Positions 1-9,434 are shown, counted from the first letter of the stretch. The stretch: DNA of 64,000 nt from Silicimonas sp. (GCA_022820365.1 JAJEFO010000111.1:1-64000); one strand, 5' to 3'. The notes: a model not told the origin generated them from the letters alone. Made by a program: numbers and translations.

Positions 1-99
1 GAACGAGCCCTTCGGGCCGGCCCACGAGCCCACAGGACAGCAACAACAACCCTTTCGATATGGATTTGAAGGGGGACGGGAAAAAGGGCTTGACTGAGT

Positions 100-118
100 G
101 GGGCTCATAAGAGGCCCC
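100..118 (-). terminator. possible terminator after the TauD operon
   Basis: A GGGGC-rich hairpin with a 4-nt loop and one bulged base lies 39 nt downstream of the last gene of the first minus-strand operon. There is no immediate U-tract; a T-rich stretch follows only about 20 nt later on the minus strand. Nothing else is recognised in positions 1-156. Confidence 0.3.
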
Positions 119-156
119 TCCTGTTTGGCGGCATTCGAAAATGACCGCACATCCTT

Positions 157-1041
157 TCACTGCGGCATGCGCATTGTTGCAATGCCGTCGGAATCGGTCA
201 CGGAGCAGCAAATGCTGGACAGCGTCCTAGCCTGCTCGTCGGGCCAAGGCCTTCCTCGGTGCAAAACTGCCCGTTGATCCCAGATGAGAACGTCACCCAC
301 CCTCCATTGGTGGGAATACGTGAATTCGGGCCGTGTGCAGAACTCCATCAATTCGTCCAGCAATTCCGCGCTCTCTGCCTCGTCGTACCCGTCAACCCTA
401 TAAGCGTGGGACGCAATGTAAAGCGCTTCGCGACCGTTCACCGGATTGGTCCAGATGGCCCTCCAACGGGTTGCCGGCCACTTGTGGAACATCGGATGCT
501 TGGCCAGTTCTGGGGAGATTTTCGCCCGCGAGACGGAGTAGTGATGCCAGATGCCACGGTCTCGAATTCGGGTGCGCAGTTCTTCGGGCATGGCCATCCA
601 GGCTGCCCGGGTAGAGGCGAGCTCGGTCTCGCCACCATTCGAGGCCACCACGCGGGCGGTGAGTATGTTGGTCAAGGCCGGTGTTGGCAGGAAGGTGCTG
701 TCGGCATGCCACAGGAAATTCGATTCCAGATGCAGCCTGTGCATGTCCATGTCACCCTTGAGGGAACTGTCGGACTGCACGTTGGTCACCTTGGGGATCG
801 TGAACTCCTCGCCGGGCTTGCGTTCGTCGGCTTTGCGGTCCTCGATCGGGCCAAACGCGCGGGCCAGTTCCAGATGCGCAGCGTCGTCGAAGTCCTGGGC
901 GCGGAACAGGAGCGCGGAATGCTCCTCGAACAATGCCCGCAACTCCTCGAAACGTACCGAGGGAACGAAGTCGGCCAACGGCAATCCGGAGACTTCAACA
1001 CCAAAATTCCAGGTCAGGGGGGTCACCTTCAATTCGGTCAT
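157..1041 (-). CDS. TauD/TfdA-family Fe(II)/2-oxoglutarate dioxygenase
   Basis: A 294-aa non-heme iron oxygenase that should couple 2-oxoglutarate decarboxylation to hydroxylation of a small substrate in the cytoplasm. The facial triad is visible as H112-x-D114 (WHADSTF) and a distal H261 (LHRGRP), and R272 is placed to bind 2-oxoglutarate. The length fits the taurine/2,4-D dioxygenase family. The ATG at 1041 has GAGG eight bases upstream; a GTG one codon earlier is possible. It is the last gene of an operon and follows the FAD oxidase by about 10 nt. The substrate cannot be read from sequence. The nearby amidohydrolases suggest a nitrogenous compound rather than taurine. Confidence 0.9.
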   Translation of the reverse strand: MTELKVTPLTWNFGVEVSGLPLADFVPSVRFEELRALFEEHSALLFRAQDFDDAAHLELARAFGPIEDRKADERKPGEEFTIPKVTNVQSDSSLKGDMDMHRLHLESNFLWHADSTFLPTPALTNILTARVVASNGGETELASTRAAWMAMPEELRTRIRDRGIWHHYSVSRAKISPELAKHPMFHKWPATRWRAIWTNPVNGREALYIASHAYRVDGYDEAESAELLDELMEFCTRPEFTYSHQWRVGDVLIWDQRAVLHRGRPWPDEQARTLSSICCSVTDSDGIATMRMPQ

Positions 1042-1051
1042 CACTGATTCC

Positions 1052-2458
1052 TCAAATCACCGCCATGGCCTTGATTTCATCAGCGCTCAGATGCTTGACC
1101 TGATGCCAGGCGGCGGATTTGGCGCTGTTCAAGAGACCCTTCGGATCGAGACGCTTCTTCCATGCAAGATGAGTGTAGTCGGCATTGTGCAATCCGCCGC
1201 GTTCGACCTCGTTGGTGTGTGCGTCGTAGATGGCAAAGCCGTGCGCCTCGTAAGTCTTGTTGATCGCATCCAGCCGTTCCTTGCCGGAGTACCAGATGAT
1301 GGGCAGATCGATAGCCGAAATCTTGCCGCCCAGACGGATGAATTCGTGATGCGTCCACACGTCGTCGCCCAGATCCTGCCGGAGGCCGACGAGGGCATCG
1401 GCATCAGAAGGATCAGGTACGCCCACCTGCTGGTAAGTCGCTGAACGGTCAGACTTCAGGACCTGCAGCGTGGTGTGATTGAAGCAGAACTCAAATACAT
1501 GCGGAATTCCGGCGGCCTCCCGATCTTCATCGCTGAGCGTCAACTCAAGCAGTCCCCCATGTTCCACGACCAGGCGTCGGAGCGTGTCGACGTCCTCAGC
1601 CGGGACGTAGCAGGCCAGAAGATCACGGCCCTGGCGCAGATGGCCCTTCAGGCGCGGGAAATAGTCCACGATGCGAGCATCCACGACGCTTACCATTTTC
1701 GGTGAGATACCCGCTGCAGAAGCTGCAGCATAGCCCGCCACGTAGGCGCTTCGGTAGTTGTCATAGGTTGCCATGCAGGCGATCCAGTCCCGACTGGCCA
1801 CGGCACGCAAGGTCACCTCCGTGATGACTCCGTTCAGCCCCCAGGCATGGTGAACTTTCAGGACATCTTCGCCGCGGAAGACGTGCTCTTGCGGCTGCTC
1901 CTCGACCGAAAGCGCCTTGATCTCGATCAGGTTGCCTGGCTCGCGCAGCGCACCGGTTGCCAAAGACCCGATGCCGACAGAGCCTCCGGCAACGAACCCG
2001 CCGATGGTGGCGATGTCCTGCGTCGACGGGAACATCGCCATTTCCTGACCGGTCGCCTTCAAGGCGCCATTGATGTCTGTCATCAAGGCACCTGCTTCTG
2101 CACTGACGAACCCCTCGCCGATGTCCAGAATTCGGTTCATCGAGGTCGTCTCGATGATCAATCCGCCTTCGACCGGAACCGACTGCCCGTAGTTTCCCGT
2201 GCCGCCTCCACGCAGGACGACGGGAACCTCTGCATCATGGGCCACCTTCACGCAATGCGTCAGTTCCTCGACGGTCTTGGGCACTGCGACCAGGTCGCCA
2301 AAGCACCCCTTGAGCTCTTCGTTCAGGATCGGGCTGTACCAGAAGAAGTCACGCGACCGCTTCTTCACCAGCGCCGGTTCCTCGATCACCTCGACCGGAG
2401 CCAGCCGACCAGCGAATTCCCCCCAATCGATGAATACCTTGCCGGAAATCGAGTTCAT
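1052..2458 (-). CDS. FAD-binding (PCMH-type) oxidoreductase, GlcD-like
   Basis: A 468-aa flavoprotein of the FAD_binding_4 / glycolate-oxidase GlcD group, which oxidises hydroxy acids or related alcohols. The N-terminal PCMH loop is clear at about residues 80-100 (VLRGGGTGNYG) and a second FAD contact at about 150-165 (GGFVAGGSVGIGSL). The C-terminal half is the substrate-binding cap. No iron-sulfur domain is fused. The start ATG overlaps the stop of the upstream amidohydrolase by 4 nt (ATGA), so translation is probably coupled. The substrate is unknown. Confidence 0.85.
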   Translation of the reverse strand: MNSISGKVFIDWGEFAGRLAPVEVIEEPALVKKRSRDFFWYSPILNEELKGCFGDLVAVPKTVEELTHCVKVAHDAEVPVVLRGGGTGNYGQSVPVEGGLIIETTSMNRILDIGEGFVSAEAGALMTDINGALKATGQEMAMFPSTQDIATIGGFVAGGSVGIGSLATGALREPGNLIEIKALSVEEQPQEHVFRGEDVLKVHHAWGLNGVITEVTLRAVASRDWIACMATYDNYRSAYVAGYAAASAAGISPKMVSVVDARIVDYFPRLKGHLRQGRDLLACYVPAEDVDTLRRLVVEHGGLLELTLSDEDREAAGIPHVFEFCFNHTTLQVLKSDRSATYQQVGVPDPSDADALVGLRQDLGDDVWTHHEFIRLGGKISAIDLPIIWYSGKERLDAINKTYEAHGFAIYDAHTNEVERGGLHNADYTHLAWKKRLDPKGLLNSAKSAAWHQVKHLSADEIKAMAVI

Positions 2459-3702
2459 GCAAGCTCTCCCTGGAATGCGGCAGAAATCCGTACGGGAGGC
2501 GAAACACCAGCCAACAAGTCTGATGTGGACGCGGCACCGTACATGACCAGATCCCCGATCGCAGCGCCGTCAATGTGTTTGGGCGCAAGGCCAAGCGCCT
2601 TCCTGGCACTGGTCGTTATCATCGGAAAATGGGTGCCGAACGGCGGATCCAGATGCGCGGCGAGAACAGCCAGTGCGAGCGACTGGCGCGGGTCGTGCCG
2701 GCCCAGAGGACAAAAGGCATCCTGCACATTGTCGGTGCCGACAACAACCGGAACGCCTGCGGCGCAAAGCTCATGGATGCGTGTCACTCCGCGCCGGTCG
2801 GGCGTTCCGTCCGCCCGGCCCTGGAGAAAGAGATTTGTCGCCGGGAGGGAAGCAACGAAAATGTTGGAACGCAAGAGCTTTTCCGTGAGCCTCTTTAGGG
2901 CTTCCGGGTCGAGGTTCATCAAGTTGCATGCATGACCGCACAAGACTGGCCCCTTGAACCCGGTCTCGATTGCCAGATCAGCGATGATCTCCAGTCCGTC
3001 GAGCTTGTCCGCAAGCCCTTCGTCAACGTGAAAGTCCAGCGCAAGACCATGTTTGTCGGCCGCCGCGAAGGCATGCCGTACTCCTCTCCGCCGGTCTGCC
3101 TGATCAAGGACAAAGACTCCGAGAGCGCCGCCAACGGCGGCAATCTCCCTGGCGATCGCATCCGCAACCGCCGGATCCGCGATCTGTTCGACATCGATCA
3201 GGGGTGCCAGTTGCAAGGTCACGCAGTCACTGCGTTCCTGGGCCATCTCTCCGAGAATCGACCAAGCAAGTGATGGCGCGTTCGGACTGTCATCCCGGCC
3301 CCAGTCCACATGGCTGCGGACGCTCCCGCACCCGCTGGAGATGAGTTCGTCCAGCCCTCGCATGGCACGGGATCGGATGTCGCGGTGGGTCCAGTGAACG
3401 CGATCTGCAGCTTGTGCAGCAATGGCGGTCTGCAGACCGCCTCTGACGCCGTTCAAGCGGGAAATGGTGTAGCACTTGTCAAGGTGAACATGGCACTCGG
3501 TCAATTTCGGCAAGACCACCCATGGCGACCCACCCGTTGGGCCAGTCGGAACCAGGCGTTCCGCACGCCCGTTGCGAATGAGCAGATCGCCGTGCACGCA
3601 GTCCTGATCTCTCGCGCCGCCAAACATGTCGAGACGCGCGATCATTGAGACCGGGACCCTTGCGTTCGGCAGAACGAGGTCAGCAGGTTCCTGGGCAATC
3701 AT
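2455..3702 (-). CDS. amidohydrolase, cytosine deaminase (CodA)-like
   Basis: A 415-aa TIM-barrel metal hydrolase. Metal and catalytic residues fall at CodA spacing: H71-x-H73 (HVHLDK), H225 with E228 (FHVDEG), H257 (CGHACN) and D324 (GTDN). The GTDNVQDAFCPLG stretch also resembles cytosine deaminase. It probably hydrolyses an amino or imino group on a small heterocycle or an N-acyl bond. It overlaps both neighbours by 4 nt inside the coupled operon. The operon has no pyrimidine genes, so cytosine is not assumed as substrate. Confidence 0.82.
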   Translation of the reverse strand: MIAQEPADLVLPNARVPVSMIARLDMFGGARDQDCVHGDLLIRNGRAERLVPTGPTGGSPWVVLPKLTECHVHLDKCYTISRLNGVRGGLQTAIAAQAADRVHWTHRDIRSRAMRGLDELISSGCGSVRSHVDWGRDDSPNAPSLAWSILGEMAQERSDCVTLQLAPLIDVEQIADPAVADAIAREIAAVGGALGVFVLDQADRRRGVRHAFAAADKHGLALDFHVDEGLADKLDGLEIIADLAIETGFKGPVLCGHACNLMNLDPEALKRLTEKLLRSNIFVASLPATNLFLQGRADGTPDRRGVTRIHELCAAGVPVVVGTDNVQDAFCPLGRHDPRQSLALAVLAAHLDPPFGTHFPMITTSARKALGLAPKHIDGAAIGDLVMYGAASTSDLLAGVSPPVRISAAFQGELA

Positions 3703-4490
3703 GAGTGACTTCGCGGATCGAAGCGAGCGAACTCTGCCAGAAAGAGCGCAAAGCTGCGCGCCGCCGTGTCCAGCAGGTGCCTGCCCTTTTCTGCTGTTGC
3801 AGCCGAAGCGTCGCCGCAGGCACCGTGGGCGTTCAGGTCATCGATGATCCATGCCGGCCGTGCAGGCTGGCCGGCAAGGCCGATGAAGCGGTTCTCCCTT
3901 TCCCACTCACGATTCGCGGACACGAAGTTCTGCGCCCGGCTCGTATCGACCAATTCCGGTCTCGCCGCCAGCATTGCCGAGGTTTCGCTGTCCCCGGCGT
4001 GAATGTCACCGTCCAGCGCATCGGAGTCGATGACACCCTCGAAATCTGCAAAGCCGAACCAGGAACCGGTTGCCACGATCATGTCATGCGAGATCCGCAG
4101 ATCGCGTGCCGCAACTTCCAGAACCGCCGCATTGCCGCCATGCCCGTTCAAAAACGCCAATCGCTCGACGCCCGCATGCGCAACGGAAGCTCCAATGTCA
4201 CGCAGCGTCGCAAGAAGCGTGTCAGCTGTCAGGCTGAGCGTGCCGGGATGGCGGTCATGTTCTCCACTTTTCGTGATGCCCAGTGTCGGCAGGAACAGAA
4301 CGTTCTGGTCGGAGGCAAGATGGGAGAGGCAGCGTGTCACCGTGGCGTCAACCAGGTCCCGATCAACCGACACCGGCAGATGCGGTCCGTGCTGTTCGAT
4401 GGCGCCGACCGGCATAACAGCGACGAGATCGGCGGGCAGGTCCCGGAACACGGTTGCCCTTTGCTCGGCCCAGTAGCCCTGAACGGTCAT
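3699..4490 (-). CDS. creatininase-family metal-dependent amidohydrolase
   Basis: A 263-aa protein of the creatininase / Fe(II) formamide-hydrolase family, which opens cyclic amides or cleaves formamides. Metal-site signatures are present: E32 and H34 (GAIEQHGPHLP), D43, NGHGGN near residue 115, and a DIHAGDSETS segment with the conserved acidic/His cluster. Length is typical of the family. The start overlaps the stop of the glutamine amidotransferase-like gene (ATGA). With the neighbouring deaminase it suggests stepwise hydrolysis of a ring amide; true creatininase activity is not established. Confidence 0.85.
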   Translation of the reverse strand: MTVQGYWAEQRATVFRDLPADLVAVMPVGAIEQHGPHLPVSVDRDLVDATVTRCLSHLASDQNVLFLPTLGITKSGEHDRHPGTLSLTADTLLATLRDIGASVAHAGVERLAFLNGHGGNAAVLEVAARDLRISHDMIVATGSWFGFADFEGVIDSDALDGDIHAGDSETSAMLAARPELVDTSRAQNFVSANREWERENRFIGLAGQPARPAWIIDDLNAHGACGDASAATAEKGRHLLDTAARSFALFLAEFARFDPRSHS

Positions 4491-5185
4491 GACGGGCTCC
4501 CGAACAGGCTGTCAAGAAAGCCGTAGAACCACTCCGCTTGCGCCTCGTCGTGTTCATACATCAGCCGGGTCTGAACTTCCGGCTGCTGAACTCCAGGGCA
4601 GTCGTAGACGTTCCGTTTCTGGTTCTGCCAACGGCGAAACCCCTCGATGGTCACTTCCGGGTGAAACTGAAGGCCGTAGATCTTGTCGCCGTGCCGGAAC
4701 GCCTGGTTTTCGTAATTTTCGTTTCCGGCGAGACGAACGGCGCCATCTGGCAGATCGAAGGTGTGAAAATGCGCCTGCGTCACCCATAATGGCGCGTCCA
4801 TGAAACCTGCGGCTTCAACGGTCGGATCGACCCGGAAATAGCCAAACTCGAATGTCTCGTCCTCGCGCGCACCAGCCCAGGCGCCCAGATGGTGGGCAAT
4901 CATCTGCGCGCCTTGACATATTCCCAGGACCGGAACATCTGCTTCGATGCAGCGATTGATCCAGCGGTATTCCTCGTTCAGGAACGAATGCTTGTCGGTC
5001 TCGTAGACATTGTAGATGCCGCCAAAGACGACCGTGCCGCCCAAGTCGTTCCCGGGCTCTCCGAGGGGTTCGCCTGCAAACGGCTTGCGGCTGTCGATTT
5101 CGAATCCCGCTTGCGTCAACCAGGTGACCACCCGGTCATCCGCAGGTTCATGGCCATGGCGGACCAAAAGCACACGCCGCCCCAT
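4487..5185 (-). CDS. class I glutamine amidotransferase-like protein
   Basis: A 232-aa single-domain protein of the GATase1 fold (GuaA-N / YfeJ-like). The nucleophile elbow LGICQGAQ contains C90, and the His-Glu pair is in QFHPEV (H175, E177), so the triad is intact. Stand-alone members cleave gamma-glutamyl amides or supply ammonia to an unknown partner. The ATG at 5185 sits 8 nt after GGAGG; a GTG at 5191 is too close to that site. It is the first gene of the five-gene operon, divergent from the Rid gene. Confidence 0.82.
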   Translation of the reverse strand: MGRRVLLVRHGHEPADDRVVTWLTQAGFEIDSRKPFAGEPLGEPGNDLGGTVVFGGIYNVYETDKHSFLNEEYRWINRCIEADVPVLGICQGAQMIAHHLGAWAGAREDETFEFGYFRVDPTVEAAGFMDAPLWVTQAHFHTFDLPDGAVRLAGNENYENQAFRHGDKIYGLQFHPEVTIEGFRRWQNQKRNVYDCPGVQQPEVQTRLMYEHDEAQAEWFYGFLDSLFGSPS

Positions 5186-5316
5186 ATTCACGCCCTCCGT
5201 GGCGAAAACCGTGTTGCGTGGCCCTTGAAGTCAATCCGTGCCAGAGATGTGCACCAATGCTTGCAAATTAACTGCATGCTGACAAGGATGAAACGCGGTG
5301 GAATTTGGTGAATTGA

Positions 5317-5706
5317 ATGAAGGCGCTGATGCCAGAGTCGATAAGGCCGCCATTTGCACGATATGCGCACGGAGTTGAAATTCCGGCGGGTTGGCGCCTG
5401 GTCCAGACTTCCGGCCAGTTGGGGGTTCGCGCCGACGACAGCATCCCGGAGGACGCCTACTCCCAAGCCGTGATCTGCTTCGAGAGCATCGCCAAAATAT
5501 TGCGCGAATGCGGAATGACCTGTCACGACGTAGCGCATGTTTCGGCCTATGTCACTGACCGCGTCCACATGGCGGACTACATGCGCGCCCGGGACGAATT
5601 CATGAAGGACGTGGTCCGCCCTCCGGCCTCCACATTGCTCATTGTCTCGGGCTTCACCCGCCCCGAATTCAAGGTTGAGGTTGAGGCATTGGCGGCAGCT
5701 CCATAG
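5317..5706 (+). CDS. Rid-family (YjgF/UK114) protein lacking the RidA arginine
   Basis: A 129-aa Rid-fold protein. RidA enzymes hydrolyse reactive enamines/imines released by PLP enzymes or oxidases. The family core is visible (SGQLGV near residue 30, VTDR near 85, VEVEALA at the end). At the position of the catalytic Arg (normally PARS) this protein reads PPAST, so it belongs with the subgroups lacking classical imine deaminase chemistry. It is divergent from the amidohydrolase operon across a 131-bp gap, and such Rid proteins often accompany catabolic oxidases. Confidence 0.82.
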   Translation: MKALMPESIRPPFARYAHGVEIPAGWRLVQTSGQLGVRADDSIPEDAYSQAVICFESIAKILRECGMTCHDVAHVSAYVTDRVHMADYMRARDEFMKDVVRPPASTLLIVSGFTRPEFKVEVEALAAAP

Positions 5707-5879
5707 ACGTCCGCTCCATCGGAGCAATGCTGGTCGACTGAATTGTCGTGTCGCTGTCGTTCGTCTTGACGACCCTGCGCCAACACCCTGTTTGACGCGC
5801 CGTCAACGCTCGGAGACCCTTGGATCGACGGGCGCATCGCCTGGCTGGCAAACGGGTGCAAACGCGGCTGGCCGTACCG

Positions 5880-6200
5880 GCTCTCGTGTCCACGCTCTTC
5901 GGCTTGCAGCCCAGAGCGCAGGCACCGCACCTTGGCGCGGAGATGAAACTTTCCAGGTTGCCCTGAGCGGAGAAGCCCGCAGTCCCGCCAGTGCGGGAAT
6001 CTGAATCCGGATCCCAAAACTGCGCGTTTTCGCCGTTCGACCTGAAGACGAACGGCTCACCAAATTCTTCGACATAGTGGTCCGGGTCATGCGCCGTGAA
6101 CGGGTCGGTGCTCGCCCGACTGGCCTCCAGAACTGCCACGGGCCGGCCTTGCTGGCTGCAGAGCACGAGGTTGGTCCGCGAACCTTCGGGGCGTGTGTGC
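5880..6200 (-). pseudogene. decayed fragment of type I restriction HsdR (nuclease domain)
   Basis: One minus-strand frame, readable from about 6190, gives TNLVLCSQQGRPVAVLEASR, then RSNGENAQFWD and FSAQGNLES. These match in order the HsdR (EcoEI type) blocks DYVL..GxPLAVIEAKR, SNG....FWD and FFSQxDLE. The nuclease Lys is lost (EAS instead of EAK) and the preceding acidic residue is replaced (TN for DY). A TGA lies in frame just upstream, and there is no helicase domain, HsdM or HsdS. The rest of 5707-6653 shows no gene I can support. I infer a remnant of a deleted restriction locus. Confidence 0.6.
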
Positions 6201-6653
6201 TCAATCGGGACGCTTCACGCATGCCGCCCTTGGTCACTGTTCGCCCCGCCAGGCTGAGTCTCCCGCATTTCTCTCAGCCTCAGCAGCTGGGAGCTTCGCA
6301 TGGTCGCAGGAAGCAAAGTCAACTGCCCTGGGCGCCAGAGCTTTACCGGTCCGGTGCATCGCGATGATCGACTCCCTCCCTGCCCAAAGGCGACAGGACA
6401 GAGCATCAAGACCACGGACCACACACCCGACGGGGTCATCTCTGGTGATCGCATGTCATCAGAACGGGCGACCACATGTTCCAGAAAACGCACATATGTG
6501 AGAGATTCTCACAATCAACGCAGCACATGATCGCTTTTTTGCTGGCCGTAGGCCCGAAAGAGAGTATCGCAACTCAAATGCCGTCCCGGCGCAAGTGTCG
6601 CGCGCGTTACAACCCAACACGACATGGTTCGGCGCTGCACGATGCGCGCAGAG

Positions 6654-7520
6654 ATGCAGGACCCGAAAGGCTGTTTCGCGGTGGAAAATCACGTCTTCAT
6701 GGCAGTTCTCTTGGCGGCCTTCCTGCATGCTGGCTGGAACTCGGTCGTCAAGGTCGAGCTAGACCGCGTTTCGGCGCTTCTGCTAATGGCCCTGGTCCAG
6801 GCAGCGATCGCGATCCCCCTGTTGCCCTTCGCAGCGCAGCCCACCTCCGAGTCTTGGATCTGGCTCCTCGCCTCGGCGGCGTTGCACGTCGGCTACAAGA
6901 TCTTCCTGATGCAGGCATATTCCCATGCCGACCTCAGTCAGGCCTATCCGTTGGCGCGCGGCTCTGCCCCGCTGATCGTGACCGTCTGGTCAGTGGTGTT
7001 CCTTGGCGTCACCTTCACACCAAGCTCAGTGGCCGCGATACTCGCGATTTCGCTGGGCATTCTGCTGATGACAACCAAGAGCTCGTCCTCGGGCCGGATG
7101 GGCGGCTCGTCAATATTCTGGGCGCTGGGCACCGCAGGCTTTACCGCAAGCTACACGCTCGTCGACGGGGTGGGAGCCCGGATCGCAGGCACGTCCTCGG
7201 GGTACATCCTCTGGATGGTGATCGGCGATGCCATCGGCATGATGACATTTGCCGCACTAACCCGCGGGCGCATCGCATTTTCGGCAATGTTGCCAGCATG
7301 GAAGACCGGGATTGCCGCCGGAACCATGTCGCTTGCCTCGTACTGGATCGCGGTCTGGGCGTTCACCCAAGCGCCCATCGCGCTTGTAGCTGCGCTGCGC
7401 GAGTCGAGCATTCTCTTCGCCACGATCATTGCCGCCCTCGCCCTGAGAGAGAGGGTGAATCGATGGCGCTGGGTTTCGGCCTGTTTCATTGTCGGCGGAG
7501 TGGCACTCATGAAGGCATGA
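6654..7520 (+). CDS. EamA/DMT-family membrane transporter
   Basis: About 288 aa with roughly ten hydrophobic helices in two repeats, as expected for the drug/metabolite transporter superfamily. The first helix begins FMAVLLAAFLHAGWN, a typical EamA N-terminus, and the second half opens with SIFWALGTAGFTASYT. The start is uncertain: ATG 6654, GTG 6681 and ATG 6699 are all possible and none has a strong ribosome site. It converges with the acyl-CoA ligase gene. The 281 bp between them (7521-7801) hold nothing recognisable. The exported or imported solute is unknown. Confidence 0.85.
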   Translation: MQDPKGCFAVENHVFMAVLLAAFLHAGWNSVVKVELDRVSALLLMALVQAAIAIPLLPFAAQPTSESWIWLLASAALHVGYKIFLMQAYSHADLSQAYPLARGSAPLIVTVWSVVFLGVTFTPSSVAAILAISLGILLMTTKSSSSGRMGGSSIFWALGTAGFTASYTLVDGVGARIAGTSSGYILWMVIGDAIGMMTFAALTRGRIAFSAMLPAWKTGIAAGTMSLASYWIAVWAFTQAPIALVAALRESSILFATIIAALALRERVNRWRWVSACFIVGGVALMKA

Positions 7521-7801
7521 GCACGGTTGTCTGCAGGAGCATCGCGACGGCCTTCGCAGCGGCGCCTCACTTCGTAGCAAGACAACGCCCGCGTAATGAG
7601 TGCCAGCGTCTCTCCGCGCATGCAAAAGCGTTCTCGGTCACGCGGCGCATGGCGGTGCGTGGCGGCGCGGGAGACCTTCCATACTGCGAAGGCGTTGTCG
7701 GGCTCGGACATGCACTCGTCCGACCCCTTGCGCATTGCACACCTGTCCAGACCGCACATCGTGCCGAAAATTGTACAGGAATTGGCCGTCTTGGGGCGGT
7801 C

Positions 7802-9421
7802 CTACAGGTCTTTCCATAGAACCTTGCCAGCGCCTGAGCGAGGCAGATGGTCGCGGAACTCGATTCGGCTCGGAACTTTATAGGCCGCCATGTTCTGGCG
7901 GCACCAGTCCATTAGGCAGAGTGTATCCAGCGAATCCTTGCGCGGCACGATCACCGCACGCACAGCCTCGCCCGTTCGCGAGTCCGGGTCTCCGACGATG
8001 CAGGCCTCCTTTACATCTGGATGGCTGTGCAAGATCGCCTCGATCTCCGCGGGCCAAACCTTGAAGCCGGAGACGTTGACCATCCGCTTCAGCCTGTCGA
8101 CGAAAAAGAAATAGCCCTCGTTATCCATGTACCCGATGTCGCCAGTGCGCAGGAACCGCTTGCCATCGAGTGTCAGAAACGCGGCCTCGGTCTCTTCCGG
8201 GCGCTGCCAGTACCCTTGAAAGACTTGCGGCCCGTGGGTGACAATTTCACCGGGTTCGTTGGATCCCAGCTCTTCCAGGGTTTCCGGGTCCACTATTCGG
8301 CAATCCACGTCAAAGATCGGAATGCCAAGACATTGCTGCTTAGGAGCTTGTGCCGGATTGATATGGGTGGGTGCGATGGTTTCCGACAGGCCGTAGGCCT
8401 CGATATAGTCGAGCCCGATCAGTTCCGACATCTTCCGCGCGATGCCCGCGGGCATCTGCGCCCCGCCGCCGCCAATTGCCTTGAGTGACGAGACATCGAC
8501 GTCCTTGATCCCCGGCAGCGACAGAAAGTCGATCATCATCGTGGTGATCGAGCGCCAGTGTTCGATTCGCTCCTGTTGGATGAGCGTCGCGGCCAGCGCC
8601 GCATTCCAGCGAGTCATCAGGTAGGTCGTCGATCTTGTCAGGATCGGCAGGTTCATCGAATGCTGCATGCCCGTCACATGGCATAGTGGCAGCGTGGCAA
8701 GAATGCGCGATCCGGGCGTGACCCCGACCCATTTTGGGTAGCCGAAAATCACGGCATTCACACTGGCATGGGTGTGCAAGCAGCCCTTCGGTTGGCCAGT
8801 CGTCCCGGAACTGTACGGAATGATGCACCAATCTTCGGGGCGACGGTCGTGGGTGGGCGCCTCGCACTCCATGGCCAATGCGTCGGCCCAAGCCGTGCCA
8901 ACGACGGCGGCCGCGGTTTCCGCGAACTCCGAGGGAAAGTCCCAGCCGTCCACCGCGCAGTCACGGTATCGCACATGGACCAGCCCGGGTTGTCCACAGT
9001 CGTCTTGAACCGCCACGACCTCTTCAGCCAGTTCGGCACCATAGATGACCGCCCGGGCTCCGGAGTCCTGGACGATGTATCGAAGCTCTGCGCGTCGACA
9101 CATCGGGTTGATCGGAACGATCACCGCGTTCGCGGCAAGGATGGCGTAGTAGGCCGCCACAAACTGCGGCGCGTTCTGCATGTAGATCGCGACGCGATCA
9201 CCCGAGCGGATTCCAAGCTTGTGGTGCAGATATCCCGCCAGGTTCCGAACCTCTGTCGCGAGTTCGCAAAAGGAAATGCGGCGGCCATAGTACCAAATGG
9301 CCGTCCGGTCCGGGGCTGCTTTGACGGCCTGGTTCAAGTTATGCAGAATCGAGTGCTCCGACGGCGGCAAGCTGTATGGCAGCCCGCTGGGCCAGACCCC
9401 GAAATGCCGGTTCTGCATCAT
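7802..9421 (-). CDS. AMP-forming acyl-CoA synthetase / ligase
   Basis: A 539-aa member of the ANL superfamily that activates a carboxylic acid with ATP and CoA. The P-loop-like motif YSSGTTGQPKG is near residue 205, the A5 motif (EAYGLSET) near 345, the hinge (RTGDIGYMDNEGY) near 430, and the catalytic Lys region SGAGKVLWK lies at the C-terminus. It is the last gene of the ABC/methyltransferase operon, 13 nt after the VOC gene. Next to a DmdA-like gene, a role like DmdB (CoA activation of a sulfur- or nitrogen-containing acid) is attractive but unproven. Confidence 0.87.
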   Translation of the reverse strand: MMQNRHFGVWPSGLPYSLPPSEHSILHNLNQAVKAAPDRTAIWYYGRRISFCELATEVRNLAGYLHHKLGIRSGDRVAIYMQNAPQFVAAYYAILAANAVIVPINPMCRRAELRYIVQDSGARAVIYGAELAEEVVAVQDDCGQPGLVHVRYRDCAVDGWDFPSEFAETAAAVVGTAWADALAMECEAPTHDRRPEDWCIIPYSSGTTGQPKGCLHTHASVNAVIFGYPKWVGVTPGSRILATLPLCHVTGMQHSMNLPILTRSTTYLMTRWNAALAATLIQQERIEHWRSITTMMIDFLSLPGIKDVDVSSLKAIGGGGAQMPAGIARKMSELIGLDYIEAYGLSETIAPTHINPAQAPKQQCLGIPIFDVDCRIVDPETLEELGSNEPGEIVTHGPQVFQGYWQRPEETEAAFLTLDGKRFLRTGDIGYMDNEGYFFFVDRLKRMVNVSGFKVWPAEIEAILHSHPDVKEACIVGDPDSRTGEAVRAVIVPRKDSLDTLCLMDWCRQNMAAYKVPSRIEFRDHLPRSGAGKVLWKDL

Positions 9422-9434
9422 CGCTGTTTCGCAC

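Noticed and set aside
6476..7819. A 447-aa frame overlapping the EamA gene
   Set aside because: The EamA frame shows ten hydrophobic helices; the overlapping frame is Arg/His-rich.
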